Shown: positions 43,433 to 52,407, numbered from the stretch's first letter. The stretch is 64,000 nucleotides of DNA from Brooklawnia propionicigenes (GCF_030297015.1 NZ_AP028056.1:1560939-1624938); one strand, 5' to 3'. The notes: generated from the letters alone by a model not told the origin. Program-made: numbers and translations.

Positions 43433-43984
43433 TCAGAAGGGCGGTTCTTCGCTCTGGGCGCCGGCCCACGGGTCGTTGGAGACCCCGCGGTTGGGCGAGG
43501 ACGAGCCACCGGCCTGCCAGTTGTCCTGGCCCGGGCCCTGGCTGTGACCACCTTGGTTGTAGCCACCCTGGTTGCCCTGACCGCCTTGGCCACCGCCCTG
43601 CCAGCCACCACCGGAACCCGACGAGGTCCGGTTGACCTTGGCCGTGGCGTACCGAAGCGACGGCCCGACCTCGTCGACGTCCACTTCGAAGACCGTGCGG
43701 CGATTGCCCTCACGGTCGTCGTAGCTGCGCGAACGCAGGCGGCCCGAAACGATCACCCGCATGCCCTTGGTCAGCGTCTCAGCGACGTTTTCGGCCGCCT
43801 GACGCCAGATCGAGCAGTTGAGGAACATGGTTTCGCCGTCTTTCCATTCATTGGATTGACGATCGAAGGTGCGCGGTGTCGACGCCACGGTGAAGTTGGC
43901 CACCGCTGCACCCGACGGCGTGAACCGTAGTTCGGGGTCAGCGGTCAGATTGCCGACCAGTGTGATCTGGGTCTCACCTGCCAT
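43433..43984 (-). CDS. ssb: Single-stranded DNA-binding protein
   Basis: A 183-residue SSB. The OB fold (about 1-110) starts [19 protein letters not shown] and includes [19 protein letters not shown]; a Gly/Gln/Asn-rich flexible linker (about 118-165) and the acidic protein-interaction tip SEEPPF follow. Binds ssDNA in replication and repair. Its place between rpsF and rpsR is the usual one, and the 100-bp gap before rpsR is long for this operon. Confidence 0.96.
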   Translation of the reverse strand: MAGETQITLVGNLTADPELRFTPSGAAVANFTVASTPRTFDRQSNEWKDGETMFLNCSIWRQAAENVAETLTKGMRVIVSGRLRSRSYDDREGNRRTVFEVDVDEVGPSLRYATAKVNRTSSGSGGGWQGGGQGGQGNQGGYNQGGHSQGPGQDNWQAGGSSSPNRGVSNDPWAGAQSEEPPF

Positions 43985-44100
43985 GAGATTCCTCCGTTAC
44001 GAGTGTGAAAGCGAGTTGTGGCGAGTTCTTCAAGTATTGGTCAGCCCACTGACAAACGCTCAGAGTGCTGCCGATCTGTGGACAATCTCGCCGAGCTGAC

Positions 44101-44391
44101 TCACTTCTTGTCGGTGCGCATCACCTTGGCGCGCATGATCTGCTCATCGATGGACATGAGCCGATCCATTTCCTTGACCGCATCGGCGGGGGCCGTGACA
44201 TTGAGCACCGCATAGGTGCCTTCGGCCTTCTTGTTGATCTCGTAGGCCATCCGGCGCTTGCCCCAGACGTCCTGACCGTCGACAGTGCCATTGGACGCGG
44301 TGATGACCTTCAGATGCTTCTCCAGCAGAGCCGGCACCTGACGCTCGTCGACATCGGGGTCAATGATGATCATGATCTCGTACTTACGCAT
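44101..44391 (-). CDS. rpsF: 30S ribosomal protein S6
   Basis: A 96-residue small-subunit protein: RKYEIMIIIDPDVDERQVPA at the start, then DVWGKRRMAYEINKKAEGTY and MDRLMSIDEQIMRAKVMRTD, all typical of S6. First gene of the operon; the promoter should lie in 44392-44527. S6 pairs with S18 on the platform of the 30S subunit. Confidence 0.96.
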   Translation of the reverse strand: MRKYEIMIIIDPDVDERQVPALLEKHLKVITASNGTVDGQDVWGKRRMAYEINKKAEGTYAVLNVTAPADAVKEMDRLMSIDEQIMRAKVMRTDKK

Positions 44392-44527
44392 ACGCGAACT
44401 CCACCTCCTTCGGACTAGGCGGCCGCGGGTATTTCCCGTGGCAGGAGGGCGTATTGCATGCGAGGGACGCTACGGACGCGTCCGACACAAAGCACGAGTC
44501 TACCTTCCGGGCGCGGCCTCGCGCCAA

Positions 44528-44926
44528 TCAACGAGGTGGGCCGGGGATCAGCACCTGTCCGTCGCGGACCCAACCCAACAGGCCCCCCGCCAGGCAATAG
44601 GCGTTCAGTTGCTGATCGCGTAGCAGGTGAGCCACTGCGGCCGCATGAGCCGGCGTGGAACTCACCACGATGATGGCCTTCTGGGCGGTGTCGGGATCGA
44701 GCATCGCCAGCGGATCGTCGCCCCAGATCGCGTCCATCGCCGACGGCTGCAGATCGGTGACCGCGATCAGCCTCGACCCGGGGATGTGACCGCGTTCGTA
44801 CTCGGTCCGGCTGCGGATGTCGATGATCGCACCACCCTTGGCAAGCATGCCCAAGGCGTCCGGAACCGAGATCGTCGATTCGTCAGCGGCCGGGGGCTCC
44901 TTGCCGAAGAAATCCCGGAAACCCAT
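44528..44926 (-). CDS. Rhodanese-like protein without catalytic cysteine
   Basis: A 132-residue single rhodanese domain: ISVPDALGMLAKGGAIIDIR, EYERGHIPGSRLI and the end block CLAGGLLGW. The active loop, normally C-x4-R after the third strand, reads IVVSSTPAHAA here, so the catalytic Cys is replaced by Ser. Sulfur transfer is therefore unlikely; a binding or regulatory role is inferred. No signal peptide. Located just upstream of the rpsF promoter region on the same strand, with about 136 bp between. Confidence 0.82.
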   Translation of the reverse strand: MGFRDFFGKEPPAADESTISVPDALGMLAKGGAIIDIRSRTEYERGHIPGSRLIAVTDLQPSAMDAIWGDDPLAMLDPDTAQKAIIVVSSTPAHAAAVAHLLRDQQLNAYCLAGGLLGWVRDGQVLIPGPPR

Positions 44927-45050
44927 CGTTACGCCCTCTTTCTATATGCCTCGGGTCCTGGCAGGCGACTGCCTGCCTCCATGGTTCCACAGGCCCAGCT
45001 GACCGGCGATCGCGGCGGCGTTGGTGGTCACATCGCAGCGGCATTGGTGG

Positions 45051-45641
45051 TCACAAGGTGATGAGTCTGATCGCGATCGCGATCATCACCATCCCGATAA
45101 CCAGATCGATGAGCCGCCAGACCCCGGGCCGCCCAAGCGGACCGGCCAGGGCCCGGGCTCCGTAACCGAGGGCCGGGAACCAGATGAGACTGGCCAGGCA
45201 GGCGCCGAGGGTGAACCACCAGCGATCGGGGCCGTGCTGGTTGGCCAGGTTGCCGAGCATCACGACCGTGTCGAGGTAGACGTGCGGGTTCAGCAGCGTG
45301 ATCGCCAGAGCACTCAGCACGATCGACCGCGACGGCGAGCTCTCGCGCATCTCGAGCGCTTGCGGATGCATCGCCGAGCGAAACGACGTGAACGCGAACC
45401 ACAGCAGATAGGCCGCGCCCGCCCACTTGAACACCGTCAGGACGACCGGGTGCGCGGTCACCAGGGCTCCAACCCCCAGCGTGCCGGCAATGATAAGGAC
45501 GAAGTCGCAGGCCGCGCAGATGCTCACCACGACGCCGACATGCTCACGGCGGATACCTTGTCGCAGCACGAAGGCATTCTGGGCGCCGATCGCGATGATC
45601 AGCGAGAATCCGGCGAGCATTCCCGCGATGGTGGCAGTCAT
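45051..45641 (-). CDS. LysE/ArgO-family amino-acid exporter
   Basis: A 196-residue membrane protein with about six helices. The signature is GFSLIIAIGAQNAFVLRQGI at the N-terminus, with a second conserved block LNPHVYLDTVVMLGNLA in the fourth helix region. Family members export lysine or arginine; the substrate here is not certain. No LysG-type regulator is adjacent. Divergent from the isochorismatase-like gene at 45749 with a 107-bp gap. Confidence 0.9.
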   Translation of the reverse strand: MTATIAGMLAGFSLIIAIGAQNAFVLRQGIRREHVGVVVSICAACDFVLIIAGTLGVGALVTAHPVVLTVFKWAGAAYLLWFAFTSFRSAMHPQALEMRESSPSRSIVLSALAITLLNPHVYLDTVVMLGNLANQHGPDRWWFTLGACLASLIWFPALGYGARALAGPLGRPGVWRLIDLVIGMVMIAIAIRLITL

Positions 45642-45748
45642 CGAACCTCATTCTGGAGCAGACCTCGGATTATGCCCCAGCCGGGCATCCCGGACGGGCG
45701 GTTCCGCACTGCGGCCCGCGCGGCGCCGCGGCCGAGTAGGCTCGCGGC

Positions 45749-46399
45749 ATGAGTCGATTCCCGCAGCGAACCGCCTCGGCGCTGGTCATCGTGGACGCGC
45801 AGCAGCACTTCGCCGAACAGATCCCCGGCAGCGTGAACACCCTGGTCGTGATGGCCGACCTGGTCGCCCGGGCGCGGCTGGCCGCGGTGCCGGTGATCTG
45901 GCTGCGACGCGTCGACGCCGCGCTGCGGGTCGGGGAGCCAGGATGGCAACTGGCCGACGAACTCACGCCCATTCCGGGCGAGACGCTGATCGACCACCGC
46001 TGGGATGACGGTTTCATCGACACCGATTTGGCCGGCGAACTCGAGGCAGCCGAGGCGGGCCAGTTGTGGCTGGCCGGGCTCGGCTCCGACCACGGCGTAG
46101 TGCAGACCTACCTCGGGGCGGTGCACCGCGGCTGGGACGTCACCTTGATTGAGGACGCTCATCTGGCTGCGCCCGCTCGCTTCGACGACTGCGATTTCAG
46201 CGGACGCCAGCTGGCCGCCTTCGTCAATCGGATGGTCTGGCTCGATCTCGACCCCGACGTGACCGGGAACCTGGTGGCCGCGGCCAATGTCGACTTCGGC
46301 AGCGGCGACGAACCCGACGACCTGGACCTGATCAGCCAAGCCGAGCAGGACGCCGAGGACGACTCCGATCTGGGCGTTGAGATTCCCGGGCAGATCTGA
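45749..46399 (+). CDS. Isochorismatase-fold protein with altered active site
   Basis: A 216-residue cysteine-hydrolase-fold protein. The first catalytic Asp is kept (VIVDAQQHF, Asp16). The Lys position reads HRWDDGF (His83/Arg84), and the nucleophilic Cys position in LAGLGSDHGVVQT is Gly116, while the rest of the motif and the following LGAVHRGWDVTLIEDAHLA are well preserved. Hydrolysis by the usual mechanism should not be possible. An acidic tail of about 40 residues (from GSGDEPDDLD) is unusual for the family. Convergent with nfo, three bases apart. Confidence 0.8.
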   Translation: MSRFPQRTASALVIVDAQQHFAEQIPGSVNTLVVMADLVARARLAAVPVIWLRRVDAALRVGEPGWQLADELTPIPGETLIDHRWDDGFIDTDLAGELEAAEAGQLWLAGLGSDHGVVQTYLGAVHRGWDVTLIEDAHLAAPARFDDCDFSGRQLAAFVNRMVWLDLDPDVTGNLVAAANVDFGSGDEPDDLDLISQAEQDAEDDSDLGVEIPGQI

Positions 46400-46402
46400 G
46401 GG

Positions 46403-47197
46403 TCACAGACGCTGATTGAGCCAGGCCATGTCCTGGCACTGATCCTGCACGCTGCCGTGGGTCTCCAAGATGGTCGGCGCGGCCGCCTGGCGGACCACGT
46501 CCACCAGCAGCTGCGGATCGATCTGGCCCTGCCCCAGATGGGCATGCCGATCAGCGCCCGACCCGGCGGCGTCCCGGGAGTCGTTGAGGTGCACCAGATC
46601 GATGCGCCCGGTGATCGCGCGCAGCCGCCCCACGATGTCGGAAAGATCCTCGCCGGAGGCATGCGCATGGCAGGTGTCGAGGCAGAACCCCACCCGATCG
46701 AAGTCGGAAGCCGTGCCGATCGCCTCCCACAACCTGGCGATGGAGTCCAGATGACGGGTCATGGCATGTGAGCCACCGGCGGTGTTCTCGATCAGGATCG
46801 GGCAGTCCAGGTCCAAGCCGTCGACGGCCTTGAACCAGTTCTCATAGCCCTGCTCCGGATCGTCGTTCGCGGTGACATGACCGCCGTGCACGATGACCCC
46901 GCGTGCTCCGATCCTGGCAGCCATGCTGACATGCTGCTGCAGCAGTTTGCGGCTCGGGATGCGGATCCGGTTGTTGGTCGACGCCACATTGATCACATAG
47001 GGAGCGTGCACGTAGATGCCCACCCCGGCCGACTCGGCGGCGTCCCGCAGCGCCTCGGGCCCGGCAGGATAGCCGAGCTTGGGGGTCTTCCAACTCTGCG
47101 GATCGCCGATCAGCAGCTGCACGATGGGCGCGGGGCAGGCTGCCGCTTCGCCGATCGGATCGGACTGGTCGACCGTGATGCCGAGTTCGAAGGTCAT
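46403..47197 (-). CDS. nfo: Endonuclease IV (AP endonuclease)
   Basis: TIM-barrel, three-metal enzyme that cuts DNA at abasic sites in base excision repair. A 264-residue protein. The metal-ligand motifs are all visible: VHAPYVINVAS, VIVHGGHV, ILIENTAGG, FCLDTCHAHASG, LVHLNDSRDAAGSGADRHAH and ILETHGS. The start at 47197 (TFELGITVDQSDP) is chosen; the frame further upstream to 47350 overlaps the divergent gene at 47261 and lacks homology. Confidence 0.92.
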   Translation of the reverse strand: MTFELGITVDQSDPIGEAAACPAPIVQLLIGDPQSWKTPKLGYPAGPEALRDAAESAGVGIYVHAPYVINVASTNNRIRIPSRKLLQQHVSMAARIGARGVIVHGGHVTANDDPEQGYENWFKAVDGLDLDCPILIENTAGGSHAMTRHLDSIARLWEAIGTASDFDRVGFCLDTCHAHASGEDLSDIVGRLRAITGRIDLVHLNDSRDAAGSGADRHAHLGQGQIDPQLLVDVVRQAAAPTILETHGSVQDQCQDMAWLNQRL

Positions 47198-47260
47198 GGG
47201 CCAACCATATGGTCGCAGAGCAATGGCCACCGGCTGGCCCACGCGTGTCAGACTGGCGGC

Positions 47261-47905
47261 GTGGGGAGCTGGCTTGGCGAATACGTGAACGCGCTGATGG
47301 GCACCGTCGGCTGCGGACTGGCCGTCGACTCCTCCTGCGCCGCACAGCACCTGGCGCAGTTCGCATGGGCGGTTCCGGTCGGAGTCGGCGTCGTGGCCGG
47401 CATCTCACTGATGGTGGGGCAGTGGGCCCTGCTGGCGATCAACCGGGTCGGACGCTGGCGCACGCTGCTCACCCTCGTCGCTTCCGGGCTCGGGACGCTG
47501 CTGGCCGCGGCCATCGAGGCTGCCCTGGTGACCGGCCTGGGCTGGCTCCTGCTGGGTGGCTCACCGCGGATCGGCGCCGTGCTGCCGAGCGTGCTGATCG
47601 CCTTCGCCCCCTACTGGCTGGGCTTCCTCGTCGTGCTGCCCTACACCGGGCCGGGGGTGGCACGCATCGTGAAGGTCTGGCATCTGCTGTTGCTGTGGCA
47701 GCTGCTGCGTCCGGCCTTGGGCGTGGGCAGCACAGCTGCGCTGGCTGTCGCAGCGGCCGCGTGGCTGGCCGCCGAGGCGATCGACGTTGCCATCGAGCGT
47801 TCTCCGATCCGGCTGCGTGAACGGGTGTTCTGCCTGGTCAGCGGCTCGCCGGGACTGACCGGACGCGACCTGATGGCATCGGCGAAGATGGGGGAGCCAC
47901 GATGA
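47261..47905 (+). CDS. Hypothetical polytopic membrane protein
   Basis: A 214-residue protein, GTG start, with about five hydrophobic segments: AVPVGVGVVAGISLMVGQWA, LLTLVASGLGTLLAAAIEAA, AVLPSVLIAFAPYWLGFLVV and two later ones. The C-terminus (about 180-214) is cytoplasmic-like and basic. I do not recognise a family. Its stop overlaps the ATG of the next gene (ATGA at 47902-47905), so it is coupled to a membrane-anchored hydrolase-like protein. Divergent from nfo with 63 bp between. Confidence 0.72.
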   Translation: MGSWLGEYVNALMGTVGCGLAVDSSCAAQHLAQFAWAVPVGVGVVAGISLMVGQWALLAINRVGRWRTLLTLVASGLGTLLAAAIEAALVTGLGWLLLGGSPRIGAVLPSVLIAFAPYWLGFLVVLPYTGPGVARIVKVWHLLLLWQLLRPALGVGSTAALAVAAAAWLAAEAIDVAIERSPIRLRERVFCLVSGSPGLTGRDLMASAKMGEPR

Positions 47906-48909
47906 TCGGGCAGATCGTCGCGATCATCGTGGCCGGCTTGGTGATCGCGGGGCTGATCGCCCCCCGGGAAGCGCTGAGCTGGTGGCGGCGCGGCGAGATG
48001 GACGAGCCGACGATCCGCTGGCCATCGCTCGACGAGGCTTTCGGGCATCCGGGCGACCAACCCGACGATGCGGTGCCGGCGGCCCTGCCCGCCGAACAGG
48101 GGCACTATCTGGTCTATCTGTCGGGCCTCGGCATCAGCGGCCCAGATGAGCTTCCGGTGGTCGAAATCCCCCTGGTCGAACGAGTCGCCGAACGCATCGG
48201 CCGAACCCGGGTGATCTGGCAGATCTACCCCTACTCGGTGGCCAACACGGCCCTGACCCAGGGCCGCCGGTTCAGCCGCGTCTGGCAGGCGTTGGCACGC
48301 TGGAAATTCGAGAAGAACCGGCTGAGGGCGCTGGCGTTCGGGATCAACCTGCGCAATGCGTTCCAGATGTTCGTCAGCTCCGACCGGCGCTACGGCCCGG
48401 TCTTCAATCTGGCCATCGCCGATCAGATCGCTGCGGCACTCATCCGCAACGGCTATGCGCCGGAGCATCGTCGTCCGGTCACCCTGCTCGGCTGGAGTGG
48501 CGGTGCCCAGATCGCCGCCGGGGCAGCCTGGTACCTGGCTGCGCTGGGCATCCCGGTGCGGGTGATGTCGATGGCGGGCATCCTGTCCGCCGACCCCGGA
48601 CTCGACCGCGCCCAGCAGATCTGGCACCTGCGTGGCGACACCGACAAGGTACAGAGCCTCGGGGTGCTGTTCTTCGCCCGGCGCTGGCCGGTCTTCCGCG
48701 ATTCGCCGTGGAACCGGGCCCGCCGCGACGGGCGGCTGGAGATCATCAGGATCGGCCCGCTCAAACACGCCGGCAAGGGCGGCTACTTCTCGGCGGCCCC
48801 GCTGCTGCCTGACGGGCGCGAGCCCCGGGAGGCGACCGTCGACCAGATCGTCCGGGTGCTGGTCGAAGCCGGTCTGGCCACCGACCGGGCCGCTCCCGAG
48901 CGGGGATGA
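47902..48909 (+). CDS. Membrane-anchored alpha/beta-hydrolase-like protein, unknown substrate
   Basis: A 335-residue protein with one N-terminal helix (IGQIVAIIVAGLVIAGLIA), a region with LVYLSGLGISGPDELP that resembles the first strand and oxyanion loop of alpha/beta hydrolases, and a nucleophile-elbow-like LLGWSGGAQIAAGAAWYLA (Ser about 198). A possible acid/His end (KHAGKGGYFS) lies about 60 residues before the C-terminus. I infer an esterase or lipase-like enzyme with its catalytic domain held at the membrane face. It overlaps the membrane protein gene by four bases, so the two products probably act together. Confidence 0.68.
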   Translation: MIGQIVAIIVAGLVIAGLIAPREALSWWRRGEMDEPTIRWPSLDEAFGHPGDQPDDAVPAALPAEQGHYLVYLSGLGISGPDELPVVEIPLVERVAERIGRTRVIWQIYPYSVANTALTQGRRFSRVWQALARWKFEKNRLRALAFGINLRNAFQMFVSSDRRYGPVFNLAIADQIAAALIRNGYAPEHRRPVTLLGWSGGAQIAAGAAWYLAALGIPVRVMSMAGILSADPGLDRAQQIWHLRGDTDKVQSLGVLFFARRWPVFRDSPWNRARRDGRLEIIRIGPLKHAGKGGYFSAAPLLPDGREPREATVDQIVRVLVEAGLATDRAAPERG

Positions 48910-48916
48910 CCGCCGG

Positions 48917-49315
48917 TCAGCCCAGCTGAAGGCCGTGCAGATACAGCCAATGCCCGTCGACCTTCTCGAACCGGGACCGCTCGTGCACCTGCCCTCTGCC
49001 GGCGGGTGAGCGGTAGTAGGCGATGAACTCGACCATGCCATCATCGTCGAACGGACCGCCGCGGCTGGCCAGCACGTCGAGGCGGTACCAGTTGAGTTCG
49101 GGGTCGAGATCAATGGCGCGCGGTCTGGTTGCCGGATGCCAGGTCCGCTGCAGGTAGTCGGCATCCCCGACGGCGAACGCCGAGAAGCGCGAACACATCA
49201 GCGCCTCCGGCGTCGGCGGGTTGAGTCCCTCGTCCAGAAAGCGCCCGCAGCAGGCACCCCAGGTGCCTCCCGAGCAGCAGGGGCAGCGTACGGCTGGTTC
49301 GGGTCGGGCTCTCAT
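48917..49315 (-). CDS. YchJ-family protein (UPF0225)
   Basis: A 132-residue protein with an N-terminal SEC-C-like metal motif (RCPCCSGGTWGACCGRFL) and the YchJ core: ALMCSRFSAFAVGDADYLQR, TWHPATRP and the end HERSRFEKVDGHWLYLHG. An NTF2-like fold with zinc binding is known for the family; the role is unknown. The start at 49315 (RARPEPAVRCPCC) is set by homology. Convergent with the gene at 47902, seven bases between stops. Confidence 0.88.
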   Translation of the reverse strand: MRARPEPAVRCPCCSGGTWGACCGRFLDEGLNPPTPEALMCSRFSAFAVGDADYLQRTWHPATRPRAIDLDPELNWYRLDVLASRGGPFDDDGMVEFIAYYRSPAGRGQVHERSRFEKVDGHWLYLHGLQLG

Positions 49316-49477
49316 GACTGGCTGTCTACTCCAATCCGATCGCGTTCGCCAGGCGGGCACCGGCCCATAACAGATGAATTCGCCGATGGCTAATCCGGCA
49401 ACGAGCATGGAAACTGTGCTGTTCGCACATCAAGCCATGGGAAAATCGGACCAACCACCCGAAGAAGGCAGGCGTCG

Positions 49478-49537
49478 ATGATGACTCAGCACCACGGCGT
49501 CTCCAACAAGACGAGTATGTCCGAAATGAGGCGATGA
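49478..49537 (+). CDS. Possible 19-residue leader peptide upstream of the sulfurtransferase
   Basis: ATG at 49478 reads MMTQHHGVSNKTSMSEMRR and stops at 49535-49537, overlapping the sulfurtransferase ATG (49534) as ATGA. A purine-rich stretch (GAAGAAGGCAGG, 49461-49472) precedes it. Coupling of this kind could let translation of the leader govern the downstream gene. It has four Met but no Cys, so it is not the usual cysteine attenuator. Too short for statistical support; proposed only from position. Confidence 0.3.
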   Translation: MMTQHHGVSNKTSMSEMRR

Positions 49538-50355
49538 TGGTTCCCGTAGTCAGCCCTGCATGGTTGGAGAAACACCCCGAGGCCGTCATCGTCGACCTGC
49601 GCTGGGCGCTCGGCGCCACTACCGGATACGAGAGCTATCTCGAAGGTCACATCCCCGGAGCGGTCTTCATCGACCTCGATACCGAACTGTCCGCTGCGCC
49701 GACCGTCGAGGGTGGACGCCACCCGTTGCCCGATCCCGCCGACTTCGCCGCCGCCATGAGCCGGGCCGGCATCTCGGACGATTCCACGGTGGTCGCCTAT
49801 GACGACGCTGGCGGCTTTTCCGCCGGACGTCTGGTGTGGATGCTGCGAGCACTGGGTGTCGAGGCCGCGCTTCTGGACGGCGGCCTGCACAGCTGGCCGC
49901 ATGCTCTCACCACGCAGATCCCCGATCCTGCTGAGGGGTCGTTCACCGCGCGCGGCTGGGACGAGGGTCAGACCGCCACCATGGACGAGGCCGTTGCCGG
50001 ACCGTTGGTGATCGACGCCCGCGCCTCCGAGCGCTACCAGGGCACGACAGAGCCGACCGGGGTGGCCGCGGGCCACATCCCTGGCGCGCTGAACGCCCCG
50101 CTGGGCGACAATCTGGACTCCAACTTGCGCTTCCGCACTCCGCAACAGTTGCGGGAGCAGTATCAGGCCATCGGTGTCACTGACGCCGCGCAGGCGATCG
50201 TCTACTGCGGGTCGGGAGTGACCGCCTGCCACGACCTGCTGGCGATGGAATATGCCGGCCTGGGTCGCGGACGACTGTTCGTGGGCTCGTGGTCGGCATA
50301 TGCACCGTCGGGACGCCCGATTGCCACCGGCGCAGAGCCGGGCGAACGGGGATAG
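49534..50355 (+). CDS. sseA: Thiosulfate/3-mercaptopyruvate sulfurtransferase
   Basis: Two tandem rhodanese domains, 273 residues. The first, inactive domain starts VSPAWLEKHPEAVIVDLRW with YLEGHIPGAVFIDLD; the second holds the catalytic loop VYCGSGVTACH, whose CGSGVTA sequence points to 3-mercaptopyruvate as donor. Moves sulfane sulfur to cyanide or thiols in the cytosol. Starts ATGATG, so 49537 is an alternative. The following antiporter gene begins six bases after its stop. Confidence 0.92.
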   Translation: MMVPVVSPAWLEKHPEAVIVDLRWALGATTGYESYLEGHIPGAVFIDLDTELSAAPTVEGGRHPLPDPADFAAAMSRAGISDDSTVVAYDDAGGFSAGRLVWMLRALGVEAALLDGGLHSWPHALTTQIPDPAEGSFTARGWDEGQTATMDEAVAGPLVIDARASERYQGTTEPTGVAAGHIPGALNAPLGDNLDSNLRFRTPQQLREQYQAIGVTDAAQAIVYCGSGVTACHDLLAMEYAGLGRGRLFVGSWSAYAPSGRPIATGAEPGERG

Positions 50356-50361
50356 CACCGT

Positions 50362-52407
50362 ATGGAGACCTTCGACCTCATCCTGCTGGTGCTGTCCGTG
50401 GTCCTGGTGTCCGCAGTGCTGGATCAGTTGCTGACCCGACTCGCGCTGCCGCTGGTGCAGATCATGATCGGCGCACTGCTGGCATCAGTGGTCGGTGAGC
50501 CCCTGCACATCTCGACGAGCCCGGAACTGTTCCTGGTGCTGTTCATCGCCCCGCTGCTCTTCGATGAATCGCGCAAGATCAACAAGCAGATGTTCGTGCG
50601 CAACCTCGGCAGCATCCTGTCGCTGGCGATCGGTCTGGTGCTCGTCTCGGCGCTCGCCATCGGGTTCGCCCTCAACTGGCTGGCCCCGACCATTCCGCTG
50701 GCAGGCGCGTTCGCGCTGGGCGCGATGCTCGGCCCCACCGACGCAGCCGCCGTGACCGCGCTGTCGCGAAGCCTAGAACTGAACACGAGACAGAAGTCGT
50801 TGCTGTCGGGTGAGGCCCTGATCAACGACGCGTCCGGCATCGTCTCCTTCCAGTTCGCAGTGGCAGCCCTGGTAACCGGCGCTTTCCACCTCGCCGAAGC
50901 CGGCGCCTCGTTCGCAGTGTCATTCTTCGGTGGGCTGACCACCGGTGCGCTGCTCGGCCTTCTCGCGGTGATCATCCTGCGCTCGGTGCGCGCGATCGGC
51001 CTGGAGAGCACCGTCTTCCACGTCGTCTTCGAGGTGCTCACGCCGTTCATCATCTTCCTGGTCACCGAGGAGATCCATGCGTCCGGCATCCTGGGCGTGG
51101 TCGCCGCGGGCCTGGTCATGACCTTGTTCCCGCAGCTGCGCTCCAGCTATCAGGCGCGCGTCAGACTCGTCTCGTCCAGCGTCTGGGAAGTGCTGACATT
51201 CGTCATCAACGGCGTGGTCTTCGTGCTGCTGGGCATGCAACTGCCGTATGCGATCGAGCATCCGTGGGAGGACGCCACCAATCCGATCAGCCTCGTCATG
51301 CTCATTTTCGCGGTGACGTTCATGTCGGTGGCGCTGCGCTTCGGGTGGATTCTCGTGATGGAGATCCTGCACAAACGCAAACTGAGCAGGACGGTGCCCG
51401 GTACCGAACTGCTGAACTCCCAGGTGGTTCGCGACGCGGCGGTCACCACCTTCGCGGGTCCCAAAGGGGCGGTGACCCTGTCGATCTCCTTCACCCTGCC
51501 CTACACGATCGCGGACGGCAGTCTGTTCACCCAGCGTGACGAGCTGATATTCCTGGCCTCCGGTGTCATCCTGCTGACGTTGCTGCTGGCCAACTTCGTG
51601 GTGCCGGTGCTCGCCCCCAAGGCCGACAATTCCGGCGAGGAACAGAAGCTGGCGCGCATTCACGTGGAGATCTTGAACAGGGTCGTCCGGGCGCTACGTG
51701 AACAGTCGACCGCGGCCACCGCGATGCCGGTGTCGATCGTGGTCAACGAGTACAAGCTGCAGATCCGCGAACTGTCCGAGGACGACGAGCATGCCGCGGT
51801 GCTGCAGCAGCTGCGCACCGAGGTGATCGCCGATCAGGAGCTCTACCTGCAGGAACTGAAGGACACCGACGCCATCGACCCGGAGACGGCACGTATTTGC
51901 TCGGTCATCCTGCGACGCAATCTGTCGGTGGTGTCGACCGGAAAGCGTCGCGGCATCTTCACGTCCTTGATGCGCACTCAGGCGCTGCAGTGGAGACTTC
52001 GCGGCCAGCGTCCGGACGAGCTGCGGGAGAGCGCCCGGCGTTCCGGCAAGACCAGGGACGCCCAGATCCTGCTCGAGGTACGGGCGGTGCAGTACCTCGG
52101 CGGCGTGGTCGACCACAGCGTCGCCGAGCGCGCGAAAGCGGCGTCGCGGCTGAAGACCGATCACGAGGTGCTGTTGCGGATGTACCGCAGGCAGCGTCAG
52201 ATGGCCGGTGATGCGCAGGGCCGCGCCAGCGAGGACCGTGCCCAGCTGTGGGAATCGATCCGCACCGTCGAGGAGGAGGGCTTCCGTCTCGAGCTGGGCT
52301 TCATCCAGGACATGTACGAGGCCGGAACCTTGAGCCGTGCGCAGGCCACCAAACTGCGCGACAGTGTCTATCTGCTGCAGCTCAATGCGGCCGAGAGCCA
52401 CCACTGA
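50362..52407 (+). CDS. Na+/H+ antiporter, NhaP/CPA1 family
   Basis: A 681-residue protein. Residues about 1-420 form the antiporter with about 12-13 helices; the core motif GAMLGPTDAAAVTAL and the following LLSGEALINDASGIVSFQFA (conserved ND) mark CPA1 exchangers. Residues about 430-681 are cytoplasmic and helical (LARIHVEILNRVVRALREQS onward), a probable regulatory tail. Expected role: pH and Na+ homeostasis at the membrane. Six bases after sseA, so probably co-transcribed, although no functional link is evident. Confidence 0.92.
   Translation: METFDLILLVLSVVLVSAVLDQLLTRLALPLVQIMIGALLASVVGEPLHISTSPELFLVLFIAPLLFDESRKINKQMFVRNLGSILSLAIGLVLVSALAIGFALNWLAPTIPLAGAFALGAMLGPTDAAAVTALSRSLELNTRQKSLLSGEALINDASGIVSFQFAVAALVTGAFHLAEAGASFAVSFFGGLTTGALLGLLAVIILRSVRAIGLESTVFHVVFEVLTPFIIFLVTEEIHASGILGVVAAGLVMTLFPQLRSSYQARVRLVSSSVWEVLTFVINGVVFVLLGMQLPYAIEHPWEDATNPISLVMLIFAVTFMSVALRFGWILVMEILHKRKLSRTVPGTELLNSQVVRDAAVTTFAGPKGAVTLSISFTLPYTIADGSLFTQRDELIFLASGVILLTLLLANFVVPVLAPKADNSGEEQKLARIHVEILNRVVRALREQSTAATAMPVSIVVNEYKLQIRELSEDDEHAAVLQQLRTEVIADQELYLQELKDTDAIDPETARICSVILRRNLSVVSTGKRRGIFTSLMRTQALQWRLRGQRPDELRESARRSGKTRDAQILLEVRAVQYLGGVVDHSVAERAKAASRLKTDHEVLLRMYRRQRQMAGDAQGRASEDRAQLWESIRTVEEEGFRLELGFIQDMYEAGTLSRAQATKLRDSVYLLQLNAAESHH

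Noticed and set aside
47641-49164. 507-codon antisense open frame
   Set aside because: It covers three real genes on both strands (47261, 47902, 48917) and has low-complexity composition; a GC shadow.
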